64,000 bases of DNA from an uncultured Robinsoniella sp. (GTDB taxonomy: Bacteria; Bacillota; Clostridia; Lachnospirales; Lachnospiraceae). Positions within the stretch are counted from its first letter, which is position 1. Each line of letters begins with the position of its first letter. The stretch covers positions 62,001 to 126,000 of the forward strand of contig UQCR01000002.1 in the NCBI GenBank assembly GCA_900539655.1. Reading direction: 5' to 3'. Below, one piece after another: positions 50,905-60,204 of this stretch. Made by a program: the position numbers and the translations under genes. The notes beneath the pieces are model-generated. The model was not told where the DNA came from, searched no databases, and was given only the letters and a program-made list of their open reading frames with translations.

Positions 50905-51837
50905 ATGGGAATCAATATGAAAAAAATCCGGCAGTATCTGACAATACCCAGGAAAAGCTTCCATGGGGAGAAGAAGAAAAAAAGTTTTTTTGAGGGATGG
51001 TATCTGAAACATCAGGCTGGAAGCGAATCCTTAAGCTTTATACCTGCATTTCACATCGATGAAGAAGGAAACCGCTCGGCATCCATTCAGGTCATCACTA
51101 ATCATGAATCCTACTACACGGAGTTTCCGGCGGAATATTTCTATGCCAGCCCCATGAACTTTTATTGCAGAATCGGGAAAAATACCTTTTCCGAAAAAGG
51201 AATTATCCTGGATATTAAAACAAAAGATTTACGTGTGATTGGGAAAATTAAATATGGTGAATGGAAAGCACCCAGGAGAGACATTATGGGACCGTTCCGT
51301 TTCGCACCGTTCATGCAGTGCAATCATGGTGTACTGAGTATGCATCACGAACTTACGGGTACAGTAGTGGTAAATGGGCACAGATACGATTTTTCAGGCG
51401 GAACGGGATATATAGAAAAAGATTGGGGCTGCAGTTTTCCCAGTGAATATTTCTGGACCCAGTGCAGCTGGAACGGTGGAGCAGCCGGAGACCTGATGCT
51501 GTCATTGGCGAAGATTCCGTTATTAAAAGGAAGCTTTACCGGATGCATCTGTTCTATTATGCAAGGGGGAAAGGAGTACCGTCTGGCAACTTACCGGGGA
51601 GTCCGGATTCTGAAATTTAATGAGAAAGAGGCACTGATACGCCAGGGTAAATACTGGCTTCATGCAGAAGTCATTAAGCAAAATCCCTCAGATCTGAAAG
51701 CGCCGGTCAATGGCAGTATGGGCAGGGCAGTCAAAGAAAGCCTCTGCTGTGAGATGCGTTACCGTTTTTGGAAACGGGATGAACTGATCTTTGATGTGAT
51801 CAGCCCCCAGGCAAGCCTGGAAATAATGAAAGAATAG
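50905..51837 (+). CDS. Tocopherol-cyclase-family protein, function unknown in bacteria
   Basis: FFEGWYLKHQ near the N-terminus and SGGTGYIEKDWGCSFPSEYFW in the middle are the conserved blocks of the tocopherol cyclase family (PF14249). The protein is 310 residues, mostly beta, with no signal peptide. Anaerobic Firmicutes do not make tocopherol, so the real substrate is probably another lipid or isoprenoid; this is unknown. ATG 50905 is used, but ATG 50917 (MKKIRQY) is also possible because the ribosome site is poor for either. It probably shares a transcript with the FAD/Rieske gene. Confidence 0.8.
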   Translation: MGINMKKIRQYLTIPRKSFHGEKKKKSFFEGWYLKHQAGSESLSFIPAFHIDEEGNRSASIQVITNHESYYTEFPAEYFYASPMNFYCRIGKNTFSEKGIILDIKTKDLRVIGKIKYGEWKAPRRDIMGPFRFAPFMQCNHGVLSMHHELTGTVVVNGHRYDFSGGTGYIEKDWGCSFPSEYFWTQCSWNGGAAGDLMLSLAKIPLLKGSFTGCICSIMQGGKEYRLATYRGVRILKFNEKEALIRQGKYWLHAEVIKQNPSDLKAPVNGSMGRAVKESLCCEMRYRFWKRDELIFDVISPQASLEIMKE

Positions 51838-51906
51838 TAAAACCCTGACATATAGCATAAGCAAAAGCTTGAATGTTTCTTGAAACTTTTCCTGGTAGTT
51901 ATCATG

Positions 51907-51912
51907 TATAAT
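51907..51912 (+). promoter_or_regulatory. -10 element upstream of the giant repeat-protein gene
   Basis: A perfect TATAAT lies about 120 bases before the start. The nearest -35-like TTGAAA (about 51880-51885) is 21 bases away, so the -35 is uncertain. Confidence 0.35.
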
Positions 51913-52034
51913 AAATTTAAAGTTTAGTTATTTGAAGGCAGGGAGGTGAATTGAAAGATAAGGAGCGGAGTTGGTCTAATTTAGTGAAAAAATGAACAAA
52001 TGAATGTGACTGAAAATGGAAAGGAGTTTATGCT

Positions 52035-55000
52035 ATGAAGGAACAAAATCAAAGGAAATCAAGCGTACAAGTGGGAAAAAGAGTATTGAGCATCCTGCTT
52101 GTTTGCGTTATGGTTCTCTCATCAGGACTAACAGCATTTGCCCAGGGAGGTGGACCGGGAGAAGGGATGAAGGATTTAAGTACGGCAGTCATCACTATCT
52201 CACCGGATTTCACGGCTGTTTTTGACGGGACTCCAAAGACACCGGATTTTACGGTGACGCTGGCGGACGGGACTGCAGTAGATCCCAGTAATTATGCAGC
52301 TTCCTATAATTATAATATTAATGCACGAAATGAAGCCTGGTTGGGAGAGGTACCTACACTTACCATTCAGGGAATTGAAGAGAATGGTTATACCGGTAAG
52401 GCTGAAAAGCACTTTACCATTGAACCTGCGGATATAAACACGGCTGATTTAGCTTTTGTAATCGATCAGGAAAATCCCCTTACAGATCTGGTATACACAG
52501 GTGAAGCAGTAGACTATAAAGCACAGATGCATCTGAAGGATAATAATATTGCGGATCAGAATTATGCTTATCTGCATGACAGTTCATGGAGTGTCTTAAA
52601 TTATTCCGGTAATATTGATGCAACACAGGAAGGCAGTTACATAACAGCAGAAATCAGTGCAGATGCTGGAAATTATACCGGGACAAGGGTTCTGACGCTT
52701 CCCGTAAAGATACTTCCAAAACCGGTCTCAGGTGAGACATTTAAAGTTGAACTTGGTATGGATGCATCTACGGCATTTACCGGAGAAGCAGTGGAACCGG
52801 AAGTAATCGTAACAGACGGGCTTACAACACTTTCAAAAGATAACGACTATACCGTATCCTACAGCGGGGAACACAAAAAAGCCAATGAGGAAGTTACAGT
52901 CACAGTTACCGGCATCGGGAATTATACAGGAAATAATGAGTCATTAAAATTTGTTATTGGCAAAAAATTAATATCCCATACTTCCGTTACGATGACCCCG
53001 GAATCAGTAGAAGACCAGTCTTATACCGGCAGTGAATTAAAACCGGAGGTAACGTTAAAAGACGGCGGGAAGGCATTAGTAGAGGACACGGATTATACCA
53101 TTGCGTATAAGAATAATATTAATGTTGGAAAAGAAAATGCCAAAGCTGAAATTGAGATTACTGGTATCGGTGATTATTCCGGAACCCGTTTTGCAGAATT
53201 TAAAGTTGTACCTTGTGATCTCAGCAAAGAAGAAAATAAGGCAGCCATCGGCCCGATTGCAGATCAGGTATATAATGCCAAAGGCTGCAGCCCGGAAATA
53301 AAAGTGGCTCAGGACAAAAAAGAATTGGTTTTTGGTACTGATTATTCCGTTACATATGAAAACAATGATAAAGCCAGCACGGATTCAGCAAAAGCAGTGG
53401 CAAAGGTTACCGGCAAGGGAAATTACTGTGGTGAAATAACCAAAGAATTTATAATCCAGAAGAAATCCTTACTCTCTGCAGAGGTGAAGATGACACAGGC
53501 TGGGGATCAGGAATATACCAGTATGGATATTGAACCGGAAGTTGTTATAACAGATAATGGAGAAGTGATTCCAAAAGACCAATATATCGTGGAGTATAAA
53601 AATAATCACGATCTGGGTACGGCTACAATTCTGGTTACCGGACAGAACAATTATAAGGGTACTATTGAGCAGAAATTTACAATTATCCCCGCTGATATTA
53701 ATAAAGCTTATTTTACATACACAAAACCTGTATATGACGGAACAGAAAAACAACCTTTAGAGCTTAAGGCTGTTATGATAATTGGGGATCAGGAAATTGA
53801 GCTTATTGAAAATACCGATTATAAGATAACGGAATATGCCGATAATACAAACTCCACTACAGAGGATGCAAAAGCGAAAATTACAATAGAAGGAATAGGA
53901 AATTATCAAGGGAAAATAGAGGGTTCGTTCGACATTGATGCAAAGAATATTGGAGCAGATGATATATCTATAGCTGCTAAAGAGGGAACTGACTACACCT
54001 ACACCGGAAAAGAAATTAAACCTGAACTGGTTGTCAAAGATAAAGATGTGGTATTAACGGAAGGTACGGACTTTACTGTGAAATTTGCCGGAGAGCTGGT
54101 AAATGTAAGCGGAACTGCTGTAAAAGTAACCATTATCGGAATGGGAAACTACACAGGAACAAACAGTATTTTTGAATATACCATTCAGGCAAAGGAACTG
54201 GAAGACGGTTTTATTGCACCAATTGACGGGCAGACTTATACCGGAGGACTTTTAACTCCGGCACTTACGGTAGTATACAAAGAAAATGTATTACAGCTGG
54301 GTAAAGATTACCGGGTAGATATGCAGGACAATATTCATGTTTACACCGGAGGTGCAAAAGTGACAATTACCGGTATCGGCAATTATACCGGGAAAGCCAA
54401 GGCAGCATTTGTAGTACTTCCAAGAGATATTGGGGAATACCAGGATCAGATTACGCTGGATGATGTTATTTATAATGGATCTCAACAGAAACCGGATGCT
54501 GAGAAACTGCAGTTAATTGGCGCCGATAATCTGGAAATCAATTACAGTGTATCTTATTCGGAAGACGTCATTCATACGGGAACCGTAACGGTTACCTTTA
54601 CCGGAGGAATCGATTTTACAGGATCTTTCCAAAAAACATATGAGATTAAAAAACTTGATATCGGGCAGGGAATGGCGAATGAAATGCAGATTTCTGATAT
54701 TGCCGATCAGATATACAGCCAGGAAGCATTTGAACCGGAAGTAACGGTATCCATAAAGGATATGCCAGCAGACGCCGTATTTGATGCATCATGCTATGAG
54801 GTACGCTATGAAGATAATATCAATGCAGGCAAAGGTAAAGTGATTGTAACAGCAAAAGAAGACAGCAATTATACCGGATCCGTTACAAAAGAGTTTAATA
54901 TCCAGAAAAAACCATTGAAAGCAGATGACTTTGTGGACATTTTGGATCAGGAATACAAAGGCGGATTGGTAATAAAGCCGGAAGTAGTATCTACAGAGGA

Positions 55001-58000
55001 AGCAAATATCCCGGAGCAAGAATATACGCTGGAATATCCGGAAGTATATGAAGTGGGAACACAGGCAGTGGTAAAAATTACGGCAGCAGACAATGGGAAT
55101 TATTCAGGAACCGTTGAAAAACCATATGTCATTATAAAACGAACCTTAACAGATGCAGATATCGCTGCAATAGCCGATCAGGAATATCAGGGTAATGAAC
55201 TGACACCTGAAATCACAGTGATGAACGGCAAAGTAAAATTGAAAAAGGGAATTGATTATGAATCCGTTTATAAAAATAATACCGATGTAACCACTGCAGA
55301 CTCAAGAGCAGTTGTAACCATTACAGGAATCGGTAATTACGACGGGGAATTAACCGCAGAATTTAACATCACACCAAAACCAATCGAAAAGACAGCGATT
55401 GAAAACCCGGTAAATGCCACATATACAGGTACTGCTATTGTACCGGAAGACGTGAAAGTTACGGATGGGGGAAAACAATTAACAAAAGACAGTGATTATA
55501 CCTATGAAGTAACCAATCATACAAATGCAGGTACGGCAACGGTAACAATAACCGGAAAAGGAAATTATGGAGGTACTGCTAAAGCTGCCTTTACGATTCT
55601 TCCAAAAGCATTATCAGGAGTATCCGCAGAGAAGATCCCGGATCAGGTCTATACAGGTGAAGCACTGAAACCGGAGTTATCTGTACTGGACGGAACAAAA
55701 TCCTTAACAGAAGATGTGGATTATACACTTACCTATACGTCGAATACCGCAGCAGGCAAAGCCAGCGTAGTTATTTCCGGAATCGGAAATTATACAGGAG
55801 CAAAAGAAACCTCATTTATAATTCAGCCAAAGAATTTAGAGAGCAGTGCATTGGATGAAATTCTGGCGCAGATCTATACGGGTTACGCAATTGAACCGGC
55901 AGTAACGCTAAAAGACGGTGATACAGCCCTTGTGCAGCAAGAAGACTTCACTGCAGTGTACAAGGATAATACTGAAGTTGGAAAAGCAATGGTAACAATT
56001 ACAGGAAAAGGCAATTACACAGGGACAAAAGAAGCAAAATTTCAGATTACCCAGAGAGGTATCGATACTGTCTCTATCCAGGTATTTAATGCTCTGCCAT
56101 ATACGGGAGAAGAAATTATCCCAATGGTCACGGTGAAAAACCAGAACCTGCTTCTTACAGAAGGAACGGATTACAAATTAGAATATCAGGATAATACCAA
56201 TGCAGGAACAGCCAGTGTTACCGTAACAGGTTTAAATAGTTTTGCAGGTTCTAAAACCGTGCACTTTGCAATCCAGCCAAGAACGGTAGAGAACGCTGAA
56301 ATTGATCAGATTGCGCCCCAGGGCTATACCGGATCAGAATTAAAGCCCCTGCTGACAGTAAAAAGCCTGGGCAAAACATTAGTGGCGGATACCGATTATG
56401 CGGCTGTTTATCAGGAGAACACCAATGCAGGAACCGCTTTTGTAACCATTAAGGGAACAGGCAATTATACAGAATCAAAAACAGTATCCTTTTCGATCCT
56501 TCCAAAATCTGTGAAAGACATCAATATAGCAGCAATTCCGGAACAAAACTATACGGGGCAGGCAGTTAAGCCTGTACTGGTTCTAAAAGACGGAGAGGCA
56601 GCACTACAAGAAGGACAGGACTATGCAGTGGAGTATACTTCCAATACGGCGGCAGGAAGAGCCAATGCCGCAGTAACCGGAATCGGTAATTATACCGGAA
56701 CCAGAAATATAAGCTTTACAATTCTTCCAAAATCATTGAAAAATGTGCAGATTGCTCCAATCGATCCGGTCGTTTATAACGGACAGGCACAGGAGCCGGA
56801 AGTAAAATTGACAGACAATGAAATAAATCTTGTATCAGGACAGGATTATACCGTAGCTTACAAAGAGAATGCAAAACCAGGAACAGCGGTAGTTGTGATT
56901 ACCGGAAAAGGAAATTACACAGAAACTGTAGAAACCGGATTTGAAATCAGGAAGAAAGACCTTGGAACAGTCACGGTAGAAGCAATCAAAGACCAGACTT
57001 ATACAGGAGCAGCAATCTGTCCGGCAGTTACCGTGAAAAACCAAAACCAGCTTCTGATCTTGGGAATGGATTACAGTGTGGAATATGGTCAGAATATGGA
57101 AGCAGGAACAGCAGATGTGACGGTTACAGGAATGGGCGCTTATACAGGCAGTGTAAATACAACATTTACCATTAAACCAATGGATGTAAATGCACTGGAA
57201 ATCGGGCAGCCATCCGCACAGACCTATACGGGAAGTGCACTGACTCCTCATATGACGGTTAAGTACATGGGTAAAGATTTAAAAGATGGCAGTGATTATA
57301 CCGTTAGTTACTCAGATCATAAGAATGCCGGAACAGCAAAGGCAGTCATTTCAGGAAAAGGAAATTATGCAGGAACCAAAGTAGTAAGCTTTAGTATACT
57401 TCCCCAGAACTTAAGCAGCTTTGGAGTAGCAGGCATATCCAATCAGACCTACAATGGCAATACCTTCACACCTCAGATCAGTGTAAAGAGCGGTACGATT
57501 ACATTAAAGAAAGACAGCGATTATACTATAGAGATTACGTCAAACCGCAATCCCGGAACGGCTAAAGTAGTCATTGAGGGAACAGGCAATTATACAGGCA
57601 GTATTACCAGAACCTTTCAGATCAGCATGCCAAAAGTATCCGGCGTGCAAAAGGTAAATCAGTATGCCACAACAAACAGATTACAGTGGAATCAGCTGGC
57701 TGGCATCAGCGGGTATGAGATTGCATTCCGTAAATCAGGAGAAAAATACGGAAGCCCAATTGATGTAAAAGGAACCAGTTTTAAACACACCGGACGCAGC
57801 AGTGGAAGCATTTATTATTATCGTGTACGGGGCTATGTACTTGTGAATGGGCAGAAAGTCTATGGAAGCTATTCCGATAGCATTAAATTAGTTACCAATC
57901 CTTCAAGGACCGCTGTCACTGTAAAGGCAGGAGCTAAAAAAGCAACCATTACATGGAAGAAAACAGCCGGAGCAAGTGGATACCAGGTATACCGTGCAAC

Positions 58001-58181
58001 ATCCAAATCGGGTAAATATAAAAAAGTATATACCGGGAAAAAGTCTTCTGCAGTAAAATATGTAAACAGTAAATTAAAGAGCAGAAAGAGCTATTACTAT
58101 AAAGTAAGGGCTTACAAGGTAGTGGATGGTAAGACCTATTATGGATCTTACAGTACAATTAAGAAAGTTACCGTAAAATAA
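52035..58181 (+). CDS. Secreted 2048-residue protein with about 23 Ig-like repeats and two C-terminal Fn3-like domains
   Basis: A signal peptide (about residues 1-37, basic start, VLSILLVCVMVLSSGLTAFA core) is followed by about 23 tandem modules of roughly 75-80 residues. Each has the pattern YTG..LxPxxxVxxxxxxLxxxxDYxxxYxxNxxxGxAxVxxxGxGNYxG, as in MBG/YDG-like bacterial repeat domains. From about residue 1865 two fibronectin-type-III-like domains follow, with a lysine-rich second copy. No LPXTG motif, SLH or choline-binding repeats and no catalytic domain are visible, so it is probably a long stalk-like or matrix protein of unknown attachment. AAAGGAG is nine bases before the ATG. A transcript of one gene is likely, bounded by a terminator. 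Confidence 0.85.
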   Translation: MKEQNQRKSSVQVGKRVLSILLVCVMVLSSGLTAFAQGGGPGEGMKDLSTAVITISPDFTAVFDGTPKTPDFTVTLADGTAVDPSNYAASYNYNINARNEAWLGEVPTLTIQGIEENGYTGKAEKHFTIEPADINTADLAFVIDQENPLTDLVYTGEAVDYKAQMHLKDNNIADQNYAYLHDSSWSVLNYSGNIDATQEGSYITAEISADAGNYTGTRVLTLPVKILPKPVSGETFKVELGMDASTAFTGEAVEPEVIVTDGLTTLSKDNDYTVSYSGEHKKANEEVTVTVTGIGNYTGNNESLKFVIGKKLISHTSVTMTPESVEDQSYTGSELKPEVTLKDGGKALVEDTDYTIAYKNNINVGKENAKAEIEITGIGDYSGTRFAEFKVVPCDLSKEENKAAIGPIADQVYNAKGCSPEIKVAQDKKELVFGTDYSVTYENNDKASTDSAKAVAKVTGKGNYCGEITKEFIIQKKSLLSAEVKMTQAGDQEYTSMDIEPEVVITDNGEVIPKDQYIVEYKNNHDLGTATILVTGQNNYKGTIEQKFTIIPADINKAYFTYTKPVYDGTEKQPLELKAVMIIGDQEIELIENTDYKITEYADNTNSTTEDAKAKITIEGIGNYQGKIEGSFDIDAKNIGADDISIAAKEGTDYTYTGKEIKPELVVKDKDVVLTEGTDFTVKFAGELVNVSGTAVKVTIIGMGNYTGTNSIFEYTIQAKELEDGFIAPIDGQTYTGGLLTPALTVVYKENVLQLGKDYRVDMQDNIHVYTGGAKVTITGIGNYTGKAKAAFVVLPRDIGEYQDQITLDDVIYNGSQQKPDAEKLQLIGADNLEINYSVSYSEDVIHTGTVTVTFTGGIDFTGSFQKTYEIKKLDIGQGMANEMQISDIADQIYSQEAFEPEVTVSIKDMPADAVFDASCYEVRYEDNINAGKGKVIVTAKEDSNYTGSVTKEFNIQKKPLKADDFVDILDQEYKGGLVIKPEVVSTEEANIPEQEYTLEYPEVYEVGTQAVVKITAADNGNYSGTVEKPYVIIKRTLTDADIAAIADQEYQGNELTPEITVMNGKVKLKKGIDYESVYKNNTDVTTADSRAVVTITGIGNYDGELTAEFNITPKPIEKTAIENPVNATYTGTAIVPEDVKVTDGGKQLTKDSDYTYEVTNHTNAGTATVTITGKGNYGGTAKAAFTILPKALSGVSAEKIPDQVYTGEALKPELSVLDGTKSLTEDVDYTLTYTSNTAAGKASVVISGIGNYTGAKETSFIIQPKNLESSALDEILAQIYTGYAIEPAVTLKDGDTALVQQEDFTAVYKDNTEVGKAMVTITGKGNYTGTKEAKFQITQRGIDTVSIQVFNALPYTGEEIIPMVTVKNQNLLLTEGTDYKLEYQDNTNAGTASVTVTGLNSFAGSKTVHFAIQPRTVENAEIDQIAPQGYTGSELKPLLTVKSLGKTLVADTDYAAVYQENTNAGTAFVTIKGTGNYTESKTVSFSILPKSVKDINIAAIPEQNYTGQAVKPVLVLKDGEAALQEGQDYAVEYTSNTAAGRANAAVTGIGNYTGTRNISFTILPKSLKNVQIAPIDPVVYNGQAQEPEVKLTDNEINLVSGQDYTVAYKENAKPGTAVVVITGKGNYTETVETGFEIRKKDLGTVTVEAIKDQTYTGAAICPAVTVKNQNQLLILGMDYSVEYGQNMEAGTADVTVTGMGAYTGSVNTTFTIKPMDVNALEIGQPSAQTYTGSALTPHMTVKYMGKDLKDGSDYTVSYSDHKNAGTAKAVISGKGNYAGTKVVSFSILPQNLSSFGVAGISNQTYNGNTFTPQISVKSGTITLKKDSDYTIEITSNRNPGTAKVVIEGTGNYTGSITRTFQISMPKVSGVQKVNQYATTNRLQWNQLAGISGYEIAFRKSGEKYGSPIDVKGTSFKHTGRSSGSIYYYRVRGYVLVNGQKVYGSYSDSIKLVTNPSRTAVTVKAGAKKATITWKKTAGASGYQVYRATSKSGKYKKVYTGKKSSAVKYVNSKLKSRKSYYYKVRAYKVVDGKTYYGSYSTIKKVTVK
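52160..57630 (+). repeat. About 23 tandem ~230-bp protein-coding repeats
   Basis: The module boundary motif GNYTG (or a variant) recurs about every 75-80 codons. Repeats in the 3' half (about 55400-57600) are more alike and more regular than those in the 5' half, which suggests recent expansion at that end. Boundaries are approximate. Confidence 0.75.
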
Positions 58182-58199
58182 TCGTTTCATAGCTAACGG

Positions 58200-58240
58200 G
58201 CCATTGCCTGCGCATAATGCACAGGCAGTGGCTCCTTTCC
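58200..58240 (+). terminator. Terminator-like hairpin after the repeat-protein gene
   Basis: GCCATTGCCTG (58200-58210) pairs with CAGGCAGTGGC (58222-58232, one G-T pair), followed by a broken T tract (TCCTTTCC). Confidence 0.6.
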
Positions 58241-58337
58241 GTATGTCTGAAAAACAGCTTTACGCCTGCTGTGTCGGCAGGTATAATAAAACTAAATACT
58301 AAACATGAAACTAAACAGTCCGAAAGGTGATCGCAGT

Positions 58338-59936
58338 ATGAATACAATGAGAATTACACAGTGCCTTATTAAGGACGGAACATTCCATACGCTGAAAGAC
58401 GAGGAGGAATGTTACCGCTATATGGGAGTAACGGATGGGAAAATCAGCTACCTTGGTGATGAGAAGCCGTATGGGTATGAAAAAGAGATTTCCTTAAATG
58501 GCGGGCATGCCTATCCGTCTATGACAGATGCCCATCTGCATCTGATGTATACCATGGTACTGTCAGCAGACAGCATTGCGGTATGCCGGATACAAAATGG
58601 GAAGATATACCCGGATAATCTGGAAGACGTAGGAAAACGGATAAAGGAAGAATGCAGTAAGCGGATCAGGCACAATATCATTGTGGGGAATCAATACATT
58701 GCATCAGCCATGGCAGAAAAAAGGCTTCCCAACAGACGGGAACTGGATGAGTGGTCAAATGGGAAAAAGATTGTCATTTACAATATAGACGGACATAGCA
58801 GCAGCATGTCAACAGAACTGTTAAAAGAACTGCGCATTTACAAAGAGGACCATACCGGTATCCTGACAGGCAGAGACCATGAAATGATACAGGGGGCGGT
58901 GATGGAACTGATTGGAAAATCAGTTACCCCATCCGCCTGGGCAAAAGGGATTGGCAGTTTTACAAATCTCTGCATAAAATACGGAATCGGCACGGTGTGT
59001 GCAATGGATGGAAATGGGGATGTAAAGAAAAATAAGCAAACAGGGCTTTTGGCTAGAATAGCATCCCATATGGAGATAGGAGTGCGCTTCTATCCTCAGT
59101 TCATAGATTTAAACAAGGCACGTTCTTACCGCAGATATCAGAGTACACCACGGGTAGGCGGCTGCGGCGACTGGGAAATAGACGGCTCGGTAGGATCCCG
59201 CAGTGCAGCGTTTTACAGCCCTTACAGAGATACAAATAAATGTGGAGACTGCTATTATACAACGGAAGAAATCGCTGCTAAATTATTAGAAGCAGACATG
59301 GCCGGATTCCAAATCAGCAGCCATGCCATAGGAGAAAAGGCAATAGACCTGTTACTGGACGGTTACGATCGTATTCATACCGAGAGAATGCATCGCATAG
59401 ACCATTTTGAATTTCCATCAGAAAAAGCAGTAAAGCGCATTATGAATAAGAATCTGGCATTAGTAGTACAGCCCGGATTTGCATGGATTGATAGACATTA
59501 CCTGAAAAGCTACAGTCAGGCCTTGCCGGACAGTGTGGTCAGACAGCAGATTCCTCTTCGCACGCTTATGGAAAACGGGGTATGTATCTGCGGCTCCAGT
59601 GATGCTCCCGTACAAAGCATCAATCCTTTTAATCAAATGCTTGGAATGATAGATTTTACCATACCGGAAGAATCATTGACCATGTACCAGGCACTTTGTA
59701 CCTATACCAGAAATCCGGCGAAAATGCTGGGGGAAGAAAAGGAAATGGGAACACTGGAAGTGGGAAAGCGGGCAAACTTTATGGTAACAGACTCGGATCT
59801 GCTAAAGATGGACAAACACAATATCACCCAGGCCGAAATCAGAAGCCTTTATCTGGATGGGAAAAAGTGTAAGGAAAAAAAAGGCACAATCTTAGAGCTT
59901 GCCAGGATGATGGCAGGCAGAAAACACAAAATATAG
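58338..59936 (+). CDS. Amidohydrolase family 3 protein (YtcJ-like)
   Basis: Metal-dependent hydrolase of 532 residues. It has an N-terminal beta-sandwich segment, metal ligands in DAHLHL (near residue 73), a QISSHAIGE motif, HRIDHFE near 355, and the catalytic-type aspartate in GSSDAPV. It ends with the composite-domain segment TLEVGKRANFMVTD. Members hydrolyse amide or related bonds in varied small molecules; no substrate can be assigned. The frame begins at ATG 58305, but AAAGGTGA (about 58320-58327) better fits the ATG at 58338. It appears monocistronic. Confidence 0.85.
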   Translation: MNTMRITQCLIKDGTFHTLKDEEECYRYMGVTDGKISYLGDEKPYGYEKEISLNGGHAYPSMTDAHLHLMYTMVLSADSIAVCRIQNGKIYPDNLEDVGKRIKEECSKRIRHNIIVGNQYIASAMAEKRLPNRRELDEWSNGKKIVIYNIDGHSSSMSTELLKELRIYKEDHTGILTGRDHEMIQGAVMELIGKSVTPSAWAKGIGSFTNLCIKYGIGTVCAMDGNGDVKKNKQTGLLARIASHMEIGVRFYPQFIDLNKARSYRRYQSTPRVGGCGDWEIDGSVGSRSAAFYSPYRDTNKCGDCYYTTEEIAAKLLEADMAGFQISSHAIGEKAIDLLLDGYDRIHTERMHRIDHFEFPSEKAVKRIMNKNLALVVQPGFAWIDRHYLKSYSQALPDSVVRQQIPLRTLMENGVCICGSSDAPVQSINPFNQMLGMIDFTIPEESLTMYQALCTYTRNPAKMLGEEKEMGTLEVGKRANFMVTDSDLLKMDKHNITQAEIRSLYLDGKKCKEKKGTILELARMMAGRKHKI

Positions 59937-60035
59937 GAATAAAAACAGAGTTTTGCATTCATTTAAAATTCCGGGAAATAATGAAATTATGAGGAAAAAC
60001 AGAAAGGTTTGGTAAGGTAGCATTTTACCACTTCA

Positions 60036-60053
60036 TCTTAATACAATCTTAAT
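60036..60053. promoter_or_regulatory. Direct repeat TCTTAAT, 11-bp period, upstream of ktrB
   Basis: TCTTAAT at 60036-60042 and again at 60047-60053. An 11-bp spaced direct repeat is the usual form of OmpR-family response regulator sites, and such a regulator is encoded just downstream at 63707. A TATAAT at 60128-60133 has no good -35, which would suit an activated promoter. The region 59937-60204 otherwise has no gene. Confidence 0.35.
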
Positions 60054-60204
60054 GGTAAAACGGCAAAATATATGCATTTTTAATATAGAAAAGAGATAAA
60101 TTATCACCGCCTTAACGGATAGTTTATTATAATTAGAACTTGCAGCAGTATGATTTTTTGTTTTAATTTTTAAAGTGCGTATAAAGGGAAAGGACATAAA
60201 TAAA

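Noticed and set aside
60001..60204. Possible c-di-AMP riboswitch upstream of ktrB
   Set aside because: I could not find the conserved riboswitch sequence blocks; the region is AT-rich without an obvious multi-helix fold.
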